Shown one piece after another: positions 25,711 through 38,400 of a DNA stretch of 64,000 bases. A program made the position numbers and the translations under genes. A model generated the notes under the pieces. It had not been told where the DNA came from. It saw only the letters and a program-made list of their open reading frames with translations, and made no database searches. Positions within the stretch are counted from its first letter, which is position 1. Every line of letters begins with the position of its first letter. The stretch comes from Monarcha castaneiventris obscurior (Eukaryota; Chordata; Aves; Passeriformes; Monarchidae), in assembly GCA_026261815.1 (NCBI GenBank), contig JAMPIT010000437.1, positions 5,840,001 to 5,904,000 on the forward strand. Direction: 5' to 3'.

Positions 25711-26252
25711 TTGGAAATTATTTCCGAGATTATTTGCTCTGTCACCTTCACAGCAACTAATGGTTGACACCAGATCCACCTTAATGAAGGTGATAGAAGT
25801 GATATTTGCTTTCATCATGTCCTCATGAATCTCTTCCCATCACTGTGAACTTTCTAAGATCTTTATGGCCTCAGTGTGACATCCATGAGCTCCCTCATCA
25901 CTCAGGGTTCCCAGGCCATCAGGGCTTGCCCTGATGAGTGAATTTACATCTTCCTTTCACTAGCAGTCTCTTAATCTCTTTTTCCCCTCCGTCATGCTGC
26001 TCAGTATCACAACCTGCACTTGCTGCACTTTGGGTGATGAAGGGTCCTTTGGTATGGCAGAATGTGGCCTTGGAAAATTCATTTGGGTGGGGCAGAAGTG
26101 AGGAATCATGTCCAGTGGTGACCCATGGATGAGTGGAGCTTCCTCTGCCTGGATGGTTTTTAGGTGTGATGTTATGAACCACTGTAGACAAGTTGCCTAA
26201 GTTCACTCAGTGTAACTGGGGGTGTGGGGACTTCATGCTTAAGGGGCCTTAG

Positions 26253-26672
26253 ATGAATTTACTGTTGCTGGTACAAAGTGCAAGACTCCTTTCTGTAAGA
26301 GACTGCATCAGGTTTGATTCAAATGTGTTCTTTCCTTTTCTCTACAGAAACAATTTAAAATGCTGTAATATTTGCTCTGTGAAAACATGGGGCTTCGTTT
26401 CAGGAAGGGGGATAGTGCTGGAAAAAAAATACTCAGAGATGGCCAAGGGTCAGCTGTGCAATACAAGAGAATTTCATAAAAGTGAGAGAGTGTCTCTGAC
26501 AAGGAGGCAGCTCACCACGCTGGTTCCTTCAGTGCTCTTGGGTTGTCCTGTATGCAGTGATGCCAGTCAATATTTGCTGTGTGATGGGTGCAATGCCAGA
26601 GTGAGAAACAGTCAGTTTGTTGGCAGAGGCTTTTGTTTTTCTGACATGTTTTTCATGTGCAAAACCAGGTAA
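26253..26672 (+). other. unrecognised 139-codon open frame, doubtful gene
   Basis: An open frame begins with ATG at 26253 and stops at 26670-26672. I do not recognise the translation. Its only protein-like feature is CPVCSDASQYLLCDGC, a CxxC-x8-CxxC spacing that resembles a small zinc ribbon, followed by ordinary low-information sequence. An AATAAA hexamer lies at 26686-26691, shortly after the stop, and the last codons overlap a possible donor (aggtaatg). No promoter, no neighbouring exon and no conservation evidence is visible, and the frame lies inside the NAALADL2 intron on the same strand. The most likely explanation is a chance frame in a stretch of slightly higher G+C. Confidence 0.12.
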
Positions 26673-28912
26673 TGAGAATGATTTTAATAAACTTTTGAAA
26701 CTTTGAGAACTGTTTTGATTTCAATTAAGAAAAACATTTGCACAAAGTGTGTGTAACATCCAATACTTATATAGTAATTTTGCATAGCTGACAGGTGGGT
26801 CTGTTGAGTTAATGAAAAAAAAAAGAGTGACGCCTCTTGGGTTATTTAAAACCTCGTTGAAGTTGTAGATCTTTCAGAATAATAATATGATGATTTGCAT
26901 ATTTATTTAAAATATTGTGCTATAGGGACCACCCTTTACAAAATCTATAATGAACAAATTAAGCGGCTTGTGCTGCCTAATTGGGACAGAATTTTATTTT
27001 TCTTCTAGTAGCTGTCAGCTAAAGCTGACACGTGGTGACAGTCTATTCCTTTTTGGTAGAATGCTCCTAACAAAGAGACTAATTTTAGAACAGATGGCTT
27101 ACTCATGTTTTAAAATGCTTAGGTTTGTTGACTTTTTTTCTTGATTTCCAAGCATCAGTGGTCTTTCAGCTAGTCCACTGTGTGATTTCTGCCAAGCCTA
27201 GTTTAATCCACGACTGCAAGGGATTTTCAGCAGTATTTTGCACACTGGAAGAACTGAACCACACCTTGCCAAGCCTTTTGCTGTTACAGCTTGGGTAGAA
27301 GTAATTTTTGCATTGTATAAAATCCATTTTGCTTACTTTAGTAGTAAATTAGATGTAAAGGTGAGGTAAAACTGAGATTAATTCCCTTTTAGGTTACTCT
27401 GCTCCCTCCCTAAACTGCTGCATTAGATTTGTCTTTGAGTTTTTCTGATCAGAGGCAAAATATTTCTCTGGGCCAGCAATGGTACGTGCTGCTAATCCAC
27501 TGAAAAATGCAATACAACACCTGGCATGGGCTTTCTTGAGGAATGTTCCTAAAGTTCCCCAGAAAGAGAATACAGGCTTTGCAAAGATAGCATGAGTGGA
27601 AAATGTCTTGAGTTAACATCAGGTGGCTCGTGGAAGGAGAGCTGTATAAATGTTATCTGGGTCATTTCATAGAAGTATTTTTGGGTTTTGTTTCTTCTTT
27701 TTTTCAAGGGGTTGGGTGGATGGCATGAAATTCAGTAGTACCAAAAAATACAGGTACTAACTAACTGTGCTTGATTAATTTTACTTTGGAATCATCTTAG
27801 GTTGTTAGATGCTCTTACCTCTTCTTTCATTGCATATCCTGGTTTTTAAGTGAAAGTGTTACTTTCTGATCATCAAGATACTGGAGGAAGTGTCCTGCCT
27901 AAAAGTGCAGCTTTCACTGCTGTCTAATACATAAATTAAAAAAAAAAAAAATTCCGAAACAGAACACAAATGAAGAAAGCATGCATGGATTTTAAGTAGG
28001 TGTCACAACCGCTGGGCATCGCTCATGCTTTTTATGTAATTTGTGGTTTTTAGTACAACTCACCAAAGCCTACTAAATAGCTGTGCTTGAAGGACTTCAG
28101 CAGGAGCAGTGGTCTGGTCAACAATGTTCTCCAGAAGTTACAGCTTCAGTTTTATTTTTTGAGTTTCTGGCAATTTCATCTTAAACAAAATACGTCAGTG
28201 TTTCTAGAGCCTGGGTTTATCCGCTGATTTACCCAATGGACCTGTAATTGTGAACTCTGAAGCCCTGATTTAGGAATTAGTGCTTTAAGATAAGATTTAG
28301 GTATATCTCTCATTTGCTTTCTAAGATGAAAAGTTGAATTGCAAATCCTGTAATAGATTTACAAATCCTAAAGCATATGTAGAAATACTGCAAGAGACTT
28401 ACAAATTGTAACATAAATCTCAATAAAGTAATTTTTAGCTACACAAATCTATACTCATTTCTAAGTTAAAATCTCTGTGATCCTAGCAGAGATCATTCTT
28501 GAATTTTAATGTCTCTCCTGTTTTTGGGTCAGGTTCTTTCTGATTTGTTTCTACAGGACTTATGTTTATTAAAATACTTTGTCTCAATTGCTCCTTCAGC
28601 TTCATAGAATAAAAAAAAATTAGACAGTGGTTGCCATTCATAGAAGCTGCTACAAAAACTGTTCCCTGATGGTTTTCTTACAGCACAAAAGGACAAGTGA
28701 AACTTGCAGGAAAGGGCTATGATTTTATAAGATGTTCCTCTGCTGGCATGCACACCTCACCATGGGTCAGCTTGTGAGCAGACATCTTAATGTCTTGTCG
28801 TGCCTTAAGATGAGAAAAACCCTATCTTTCATTTTTCATTGTTATGTTCTTTGGTTTCATTGTGTGTTGAATATGTGAGTACTGTGAACACCAGATTTAC
28901 TGTTGGGTGGGC

Positions 28913-29063
28913 AGACACTGGAACAGATTGCATAGAGAGTTTGTTTCCCAGAGAAGATACCCAAAAAGCTGATCCTGAGCTGCTTGATCTGACACTGCTT
29001 TGACCAGGTTGGGCTGGGTGGTCTTCAGAGGTCCCTTCCAACCTGAACTGTGATTCTGTGATC
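28913..29063 (+). mobile_element. CR1 LINE 3' fragment, ~150 bp
   Basis: It starts with gggtgggcagacactggaacagattgcatagagag, which aligns to the CR1 landmark of the form GGGTGG..AGGCACTGGAACAGGTTGCCCAGAGAG. It continues through gcttgatctgacactgctttgaccagg and ttgggctgggtggtcttcagaggtcccttccaacc, and ends in the typical tgattctgtgatc. The 5' end is truncated. It lies in gene orientation within the large intron. Confidence 0.9.
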
Positions 29064-29425
29064 AGGGGACACAATTTTGAATAAATTCAGCCTGACAGCC
29101 GGATTTTTGCTGACACAGGTATTGAGATAAAGTAACAGTATAAGTGAGCTCTGACAGGATGGCCTGAAAGAACCTGGAACTGTGACACGAAGCCAGAAAG
29201 CCCCAGAGCTGTTACACCTTACAGTGCTCTCCCTTATAGACCAGCTGATAAATGCAGTCTATGTGCAGCACTTTTGGGAATAGTATCTGTGTGATTGGAA
29301 GGGTAACAAAATACTGGACTAAATATAAGAAGCACAGCCTAACCCTCACAGTTTTTTCCACATTTAAATTCTGACCCAAAACATTAAGCAACAGAATGAG
29401 ATGTTCATTTTAACTAAAACTCAGC

Positions 29426-29444
29426 TTTTTTTTTTTTTTTTTTT
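29426..29444. repeat. poly-T run (19)
   Basis: Nineteen T residues in a row, followed by AAAAA. No recognisable retroposed body lies to the left on the opposite strand, so this is listed only as a homopolymer. Confidence 0.9.
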
Positions 29445-31335
29445 AAAAATAGATCAACTATTATATTGTATTATTTGAATCAACTGTTATTATCAGCTGT
29501 GCCATATGATTAATTTCCTGATCTTCACTCTTGGTCCATAGTCTCAGGACTTCAGTCTTTGTGAGGACAAAGAAGAAGGTGCTTTGTGGGTTGTTAGTAT
29601 GCAGCCATTTAAATTAAAACAGGGGAGAACTTCTGTGACACCTGTTGTAATTGGCAATGGGAGAAGTGACTGATTCACCTGATTTAACATGTCCATCTAA
29701 TGCAATTACAACAATGGCAAGTATTCATTCGTGTCCCAATCTAAAGGATAAAAATAGCAGTAATTGTCAGAATGGGAAGAAGCAGTGAATGTTTTCTGTG
29801 TGCTTTAACTTTAAAGAGAGAATTGGATGGATGAAATGTGGGTACTTACATTGTTACAGCCTGTACATTGCAGACATTAAAGAAGATTTTTCAGATGGTT
29901 CTGTGCAGTGAGGAAGATGACAGGATCAAATCTAATTTTAGAGTTTTTATTAAGAGATTCCTGATATGTGAGAAATACATTAGTCAGTTATCTGACATAC
30001 TCTGTAACTCTTAATGATACTGTTTTTTTCCTTGACTTTAAGGAATCCTCTTGGTAGTTCATAAGCAGTTTTTGAGAGTGCTGAAGGAGTCACTCCATTT
30101 GATTAGGGGATGGATCCAGTGGTTTTGAGAAATGATGGCAAAGAAAAGAGACTAGAAGAAACCTTGAGGTCCAGTAGTGTTTGTATTATCTGCTGCAACA
30201 TCGCAAAAGTCTTCATGATGCTCTCGTGGGACAGGGTTCATGGAAAGCTGCAGGGAGATTTTCTGGGAGGTCATTTACAGTGACCATCACACTTCTGGTA
30301 GGTGCCAGAGTCACTGTGTGGTGTTCAAAGTTAGTGTCTCAACAGGAAAGAAAGTTGTTACTCCTGGAAGTAGTGCTTGCTTTGTTTATTTTGTTGCTCA
30401 AGACTTTCAGCACAGGAAAGTTGCTCAGAGCCATGGAAATTTCTGTGTTGCTCTGGCTGAGACAAATTCTCATGCTTAAAGTAGTTTTCTGACAGTCAGA
30501 TTCATCCCTTGGGTTTTCTGACACACCAGATTACTTGTGTATCAATAGGTATCAGTTCTGCGTGTCAGGATCTGCAGATACACAAATGTTTACAGCTGCT
30601 TTGCTTAAGCTGGGTCTGATAGTCCAGCAAAGCTGAACTATTCATAGCTGAGCTAATGCACTGATATCCCAAAAATTGGGCGTGGTAAGAAGGCAGGTAT
30701 CCTCACGTGAGTTGATTTTTACTTGGTGAACATGACTTTGCAATGCCCAGATTCCCTGTCTTCCTGCAGGACTCCAGTCACCTACTGCTTGTTCACTGAA
30801 GAATTAAATTGTTGGAATTATTGTTTCTTAGTCTCGTAAAAAAACCTGTAAAGGCTGAAGGATAACTTGCAAATTGATGTGCATTTTATAGAGTTTATCT
30901 AGGAAGCTTTGCAAGTAAAGGAAAAAAAGCTACTTTGGACGTTTATTGACTTTTTCATGTTATTTTTCTGACAAGCTGAATGCTTAATTATTGGTTGTCA
31001 CATGTTTAAAGAACAAATACTGAGATTTAGAATTCCTGAACAAAAGAGACATTACTGCTCCTGTTTTATGAGTTGTGCAGGGAAATGCACAGAGGTAAAA
31101 TGTCCTTCCCAACCTAAAGTTAGTTGAGGAGACACACACTGATTCCTGGATTCATTTATTTTGCCCATTGGAATATGCTGCTTTTCTTCTGCACTCCTTT
31201 TGGTTCATTTGCTGCGTGAATGTAAAGACATTAGTGCATTTTAGTGAAAATTACAATAATAATGTTTTGTCTAATTAAATAAAACAAATTTTTTAAAATA
31301 GTTTATCTTAAAATACAGATTTTCCAAAACTTTTT

Positions 31336-31438
31336 AGACACAATCCTGAGTAACATGTTCTGGGGAGCCCTGCTTGAGCAGGGTGGTTGGAATAGATGAC
31401 CTGGGGTGGATCCTTTCCAACCTCATCATTTCTCTCAT
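31336..31438 (+). mobile_element. CR1 LINE 3'-end fragment, ~100 bp
   Basis: The landmarks tagacacaatcctgagtaacatgttctgg, ccctgcttgagcagggtggttggaatagatgacct and atcctttccaacctcatcatt match the last hundred bases of CR1, with scattered substitutions. It is 5'-truncated and in gene orientation. Confidence 0.88.
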
Positions 31439-34400
31439 TTTTTGAAGGTAAATGAGCTGTAGGAGATGACCTCATGACACAGATATCATTGCAGATTCAC
31501 TGCTTGTAGTTTACAAAAATATTTATAGAGGAGAGAGGTTTAATATTTTAGTAGTTACTGTAATAGAAACTGCCTCAAACTCAAACGTGTTGTTTCTGTC
31601 ATTTATGACACTGAATTTAAGCTCATGTTGAAATTCTTATCCTGCTGGAAAACAATAGAAAAAACAAGGAATAAAGCAGGGGGAATAAAAGAAACTAATA
31701 TTTAAATAAATACCCAAGAAACATCCAGATACAGACCCGAGGCACTAATGTGTACTGGACTAGATTTTGATGTGAGCTTGTTTCTATTCCAAATATGAAA
31801 ACATGGATTTCCCTTTAGCCAAAAGCTGATGGATTTTTTTCATGTATCCAGTCTTAAATGAGGTAGAAGAAAGAGTCTTTGGCCTTACATTTCAGTGATG
31901 AAAAGGATGGTCTATTTTTAGCTTCTACTGAACTGCAGTAGAATTTACTAAGCAATATTCGGTATCATTTAAGGCTTGAAGGAGCACTTTTGCAGCTGAA
32001 TTACCTTTCTTGTTCTCACTGTAATTGTGCCCATACATTGTATTTCTGACTGGGTGTGGGTGCTAATTTGAGTACTCCTGCCTGTGGTGATTTGAGTGTG
32101 AGACCAATTAGAAGCACAAATGGGCAATTAGTGCTCCAGTGTGTTTAGGTAGTGTATAGCAATCTCACCTACTTCTGCTTCAGGTTCTCCCTTCCTTGGT
32201 GCTGTCCTTTGTCTCAGACTGTAGAAGTCACTTCTGGAGGGAGTGTATTGGAGGAAATACATGTTGCAGCTTCTGACATTGCCCTCTGATACTGCCTTCC
32301 TAGTACTGGTAGCTAATGATGCTCCAGTTGTTATGGAGTGCTTCCTAAAAAACGCTGATGACTCTTCAGTCCATTGATCTGATTGACACTGGTAGCTGTG
32401 CAACATCTTGCATGTGCAATTTGCCAAAACTAAGCTTTATTCAGTAAATTGTTCTCAACCAGAGACTCTTAATATTCTAATTGCAGAGACTGACTTGTTT
32501 ATCCAGAAAAGAAGTTCAGTTCACAGGGCATCTCTGAACTTCCTTGAACTAAAGCGAGGAAGGAAATGCCTGACTCCTGTGGAAGGAAAGCTTAAGTTGT
32601 TTCAGAAATGTCAGGCAAAATGTCAGGGCTGAGAATATCAGGCCAGTGACTTCTGTGTTCCATTGATGGTGTGCTTTTCTTATGCTTCCATCAGTCATTT
32701 TCTTTGAATTATCATCTAGTGTCTTTTATTTTTGTGTCGATAAAGAAAACAATAATGTTCCCACTGTTAAATGCTTGCTATAGATTACATCCTCCTCACC
32801 TTTATTCAGTTTCTTTGTTACATTTTACCCAACTGCTGGATTTTTTAGTGTGGGGGCTTGCAGTTGGAACAATAGTCCAGCTGAGACTTTGTGTGCTTGA
32901 ATAACTGAGCTGTGAATGTACCTCATGTAGGGGACACACACTGCTTATTCAGGATGAAAACTTATTTGTGTGTATGTGAGGGTACAGCAGCCAATTTTGC
33001 TTAGAAAACAGGTTATATGTATGCTTTGGATACTTCTTTTATTTTCATTATTACTATTTAAAAGGTGCCCTTCAGAACCATGTCCACATATTTTTGGGTT
33101 TTCTTAGATTTAATAAAGGAGTAGAGCTAGTGAGTGTACTAGTTCCACAGGATATTATTAATACTGGAAATCCTAGATAATTACTGGAAAGCTTGATTAT
33201 TAATGAGTGCTTTTAAATGTATTTACAGATCAGTCATGACAATGGTACATGTTGCAGCATGTCAAGGGCATGTGTTTTTCCATATATTTGTACCAACATA
33301 GTATTGACAACTCAAGTTCTTTTCTTCCTCACCATAATCTTTGTTGCCCTTTGCTACTTCACTTCAAAGACAAGAAATTTACTCCTTGAAATCTCTGCAC
33401 ATTCTATGCAGGAAGCTAACTCAAGAGTATGGTAATTTTATACTTATAATTTTCTTGCCTTCTGTTAAAATTTTTATGGCAAAATTTTCCACTTTAGAAG
33501 GGTTGAGGTGTTTACCAGAAGTCCTTTAATTGATCTGATATGTTCAAGTCCTTATGTTCTCACTGGAAAACTGGTTTGCATTTTATAGAAGCCCAAATTC
33601 ATACTGAAGAGTGAATGAAGTTTTTTGTTCCAAATTGACATGAGATTATATGCTCCTTCTCATGTCTGAAAAACCCAGTTGTGTTACATATAAACAGTGT
33701 TTGCAAAGGTTATGTTATTCTATTTAATGAAAAATGAAAAGGACTAACTTCTTAGTGAAAGATTAATCTATGAAGTAAAAATTTTAGGAAGCACCTGTCA
33801 TTTCTTTTTTTAGGATAAAAATAATGGAGAGGGTCCTAGAACTGGAGACACAGTCTAAAGTTCTGGGCATTTTAAAGTTTTTAGGCATTTGCTGTTGACT
33901 TTAGAGTCAGAATCCTCTCAGAATTTTCCACCTCTGAGTTGCCGCAAGGTCAAGTTAATAGAGATAGAAAATGTCACATCTATGTAGTTGGTGCAACAGC
34001 ATTTCAAAAAATGATTTGAAGTTGGTGTTTGGGAATTAATTCAATTTGCCAATGCATGTCCACACATCCTTCTGCACTGTCATTACCTCTGCTTACATTA
34101 TTTTCTCTATCATCATACACGGCCTGCCTTTCCTTTGGATTAGATACTTCCTGAGCAGATTTAGTAAAATCCCACTTAAATACAGAGGGGACTCATTCTT
34201 TTCTCTTTGAAGAAGCTGTTGATAGATACACTAAAACAGCTATATTTGATTTTTATTTTTTATTCTAATGCTCTAACACTATTTTCTCTGTAGTTGACTG
34301 ATTTATGATGCACACATATTTCACCATGAGCAGTGTAAAATATTTCACACTGCATCTGTCCATCCACGCCTTGGTGGGGCCTGCAGAATTTACTTCAGGA

Positions 34401-35368
34401 AGGGATAGTAATCTATAAGACCTGGCTAAACTCCTTTGATCTCGTCTGCAGGCAAACTGCTGTCCAAATTAGTCTCTCTCTGAGCAAGCAAAATTTAAGC
34501 TGAATTTTGCCTTTCCTTATTCTGCTTTCTTGTTTGTGTTTAAAACTTTTTTCCAGTAACCATTTTGACGACATAAAGGAGAGAAGGCTCATTTTAGCCT
34601 GTCATTAGGAACAAAATTTTGCTGTTTACTGCCCATTGCTTGTTATGGATTGCAGACTAAGCCCCACAGTTGCTTGAAAGAGAATCTTCAGTTGTGAACA
34701 GGAGTATTCTCTGTAGAACTGGCCAGCTTTTCCTGCTGTTCCTGCTACTTCGATCTGCATTTACTTTTATATTCAATGAATATGATTCCTGTTTTGAAGA
34801 AATAATACTATTAATACTATTCTAGAGGTGAACTACTATCCAAATGCATATATTAATTAGGAATGAAAATATCATTTTTATATAGTTAAATGGTTTTTCT
34901 ACTGCAAGAGCAATAATTGTTTTGTTAATCTCCATGTAACTTGTATTTTATACTCGTTCAGAAAATCCCTCTGAGTTGTTTTTGTAAATTGGATGTTTTT
35001 ATTCAGAGATGCTGAACTCAGGTGTTGGAGGAGAGGCAATATTATAGCTGGGAGTGGTGCTGTGCTGGTTCAAGATAAACTCAATCCCTTGCTTTAGGAA
35101 GGGGCAGCTGTAGAGATCCACATCTCACACTTTGGGCAGTATTTGAACACCTTGCCATGTTCCTGTTTAGCCATTGGAACTGTTTTTTATCTATGAACTA
35201 TTCATTAAGAACCCTGCCTATTTATGAGAAGGGTGTATATAGCTCTTCACCACGTAAGGACCAATGCTGGTGTTAGTGTGTAATAATTTTATGTCTGAGA
35301 AACTTTATTCTGTTTCTCCTGGGAGTGAAAAAAAAATAGTTTCAATATCAGCAGCATTTGGTATTTTC

Positions 35369-35400
35369 TATTAATTAATACTTAAGTGTGTTAATTAATA
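35369..35400. repeat. TAATTA-rich inverted repeat
   Basis: tattaattaa (35369-35378) and ttaattaata (35391-35400) are exact reverse complements around a 12-base centre. The word ttaattaata is also repeated directly 20 bases apart. The TAATTA cores are homeodomain-type binding words, but such words are frequent in AT-rich DNA, so regulatory use is only a possibility. Confidence 0.55.
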
Positions 35401-38400
35401 AGTGCATAATGGATGCTTCAGTGTCTTCTGAGTGTGTGAATTTTGGAACAGATTGTCTGACAAAGATCTTTAAAAAAATTGAGCATCAAATGATGTCTGT
35501 AAGTAAATTATATTTTATTCAAGCCCTTTACATTTCAGTGACATTACACTGGAAAAAAAAAAACAGAAAACAGCAACTCTTTGGTAATTCATCCTAATAA
35601 TGAGCATAGATAACGTAGGAAAGTATTTTAGCACTGCACATTAGCACCTGATTGCTTGAAATCCTGCTTCAAAACCACACATAGATCTAGTGTGAGTAAT
35701 ACCAATGTCACTATGCACAGTATTGCAAAATAATTAACAACTCCAGCTTTACTCAGCAAACCTGCCATTTGAAAACAACCTGAAAAGAAGTTGGATTTTG
35801 GAAGTACCAAACATATTTACAATTGTATTATAACTCACTGGAGTTAATAATTTTAAAAGTACCGTGAAGTTCTTCCATAAGTATCAACCACAGAGTAATT
35901 ACTTATACACAGAGCACCACATGAAGATATTTAACTTGAGGTTTTGAAATATGGTTAGCAACTCAGCCTCTTTTTCAGAAAATCATTTTTAAAGTCCTTA
36001 TTTCATTGAAGGCTAGAATACTTCTTGAGAAGAAACATTCCTTGAAATATTTTAGGCTAAACAACATACTTTCAGTTATGTTTTTAGTATCTTGACCTGA
36101 GAATGTTAATTTGAACATTTCTTCAGTGCAAATTCTGTCTAAAGTATCACCACATTACTGCAGTCACTTTACACTAATAAATGATGTGATCCTGTGACTG
36201 TGAATGTACATTCAGGTTATGTAGATCTTGTAACACAAGGTAGTACAGTAATACCTGGAAAAGAAACACTAACTATCTTAACGTGTAATATTTATGTGCC
36301 ACTGAATAGTCCTGAAGTAAACAAGGGACGATGAATTATTGTGACACTTTGGGTTGAAACTCTGAGACCTTGACAGCCTCTCACTAGGAAAGGGAGAACA
36401 GAGGAAAAAGCCTTACTATGAGGTAAATGAGGAAAGCATTTCTTATGTGACATGAAAGGAACTGTAGCTATTACAGGGAGATTATGTAATCTGATTTTTA
36501 TTTATTTATTTAAAGAAAAGTTCCTCCTAAATTGAACACCTGGCAAACAGGAGGATGACTGTTACACAATTTAAGGTAGGTCTGGATGATTTGTCTTTGA
36601 AGTGAAATGAATTGGAAACTTGCACTGCTTTTGAAAGCTTGAATTCCTTTCCTGCAGGTGTTTACCATTGTAAAAGCTTTGACAACAATTTCTACTGTCG
36701 TTACTTGAATAAAATGCGTTTAAGAGAGCTTTTAGATTAGGCTTTAAACTGCAAAAGGCATAAATGTATAGAAAAGTCTCCACTGTCAGTATGTTTTCTA
36801 TTAGCCAGCCTGTCAAATAGCTAAGCTTGACTCAACCCTGGACTTTACTTAAAAACTCATTCATATGATTATAGAGTGTGGCAATCCATTTATGTTAATA
36901 CAGGTTTGAGCTGCAGATCCATGGAACACAGAACTCTCTCTTCCTGCAGTGCATTTCTAATCCATATTCACTAAAAGTGGCAGCTTCCCTGGAAATGTTG
37001 ATTTCTTTATCTTGGTGTCCTAGGCACAGTCACAGACCCCTTCCAGAACTTACCTTACAAATGAATATAGGGGAGCTGTGTGCTAATCCTTAGTATTAAA
37101 TGCTACCTGCAGAGTTCTGTGGAAGGTTGAATTCTGTAGATGCTGGATTATTAGTGTTGAAAATGTTGCCAGAATTCATTTGGGATTCTCTTTCCACTTA
37201 ACAGCCATGGCAGGAACAGCTCAGATGTGGATTGGGTTAAGTATTCCAGCTTTGCCTTCTGGTGATATGAATCCATAGATATCTTCTTGACTTTCTTTTT
37301 AAAGTGCTATTTACTTAAAAAATCGTTGGGATTAAATACATCATCCTGCTCTGGATCACACACACTCTCTTTCCAGCTGTGTGATACTACAGAGATTCTC
37401 TCACTGTGATTTAAGATTCAATGTTAACAGATGTTTCTGTTTACATCTCCTTCTTGACCACTTTCCTTAGATGTAATCCTTGGCCAATCTGATTTTCCCT
37501 GCATTTTATATTATATTGACATCAGCCTTTCTGTTGATCATGCTTGGTGTGTAGTTTAACACCAATATATCATGTATCAATGACAACTGAATTTACTGAG
37601 AGCCTTTTTATCTGGTTTGGTTATTTTATAAATCTGAATCCTGCACCTTTCTTACAGCCTGTAGTAATATCACTTCCTTGTAATGAGCCTGAGCAGAGCA
37701 GTAAATAGAGATATATTGGTTTTTGTTGAATTGGGGACTTGCAAGGTTGGTTTACTGACTTCAATCTCTTGAGAATTTTCAGGAAAATTGAAAAGTTTGT
37801 GGCTACATTTTTTTCTTTTATTACTTCACATTAAGTCACTGTCATAATTATGGATAGGTCAATTAAATGAGTGCAATTCCAATCAAGTTGCCCCAGCTTT
37901 ACTCTTAGCACACAAAGACCATTGTTGGTAGCTGCCAAAAATATTATTGTAGTGGTATTGCTTTAGGATTGACTAATACTGTTATTTGTCTAGTGAGTTA
38001 TCACTAATTATTAAGTTGAGGTAATTACAGTAATTGTATCAATCTCTGATTTGAGAAGAGACTTCTCAGAGTTTGTTTAATGCCAACTCCTTGTCCCAGA
38101 AAAGGCAGCTTTACTTTACACAAAGCTAAACTGTGACTTAGCTCTTTACCATAATATTGTGTATTATTCTTAATTTAAAAAAAAATAAAATACACATTTT
38201 TAAAGAATTGCCAGAGCAGTTTGAAGAAGACCAATACCACAATAATTCATTCATAGTACCTGTAGTTTAATTTCTTCTTGCCATTTCAAGACACATGTAC
38301 ACTGTTTACAGAAATATTTCTGTGAAATTTTAGGGCAGAATAATCCAATCAGTTGTAATTGCAAGATTGATTTTGTACATAATCCAAGCCAAATAATTGT

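Noticed and set aside
25919..26206. 95-codon minus-strand frame beyond the CR1 piece
   Set aside because: No recognisable domain, no retroviral or CR1 protein motif, and overlapping frames on the other strand; likely chance.
29426..29444. Poly-T run as the tail of a reverse-strand processed pseudogene
   Set aside because: No coding-like or cDNA-like sequence is recognisable on the matching side; same for the runs at 45876 and 63258.
31101..31135. ccttcccaacctaaagttagttgagg as another CR1 tail
   Set aside because: Only one short word resembles the CR1 end; no neighbouring landmarks.
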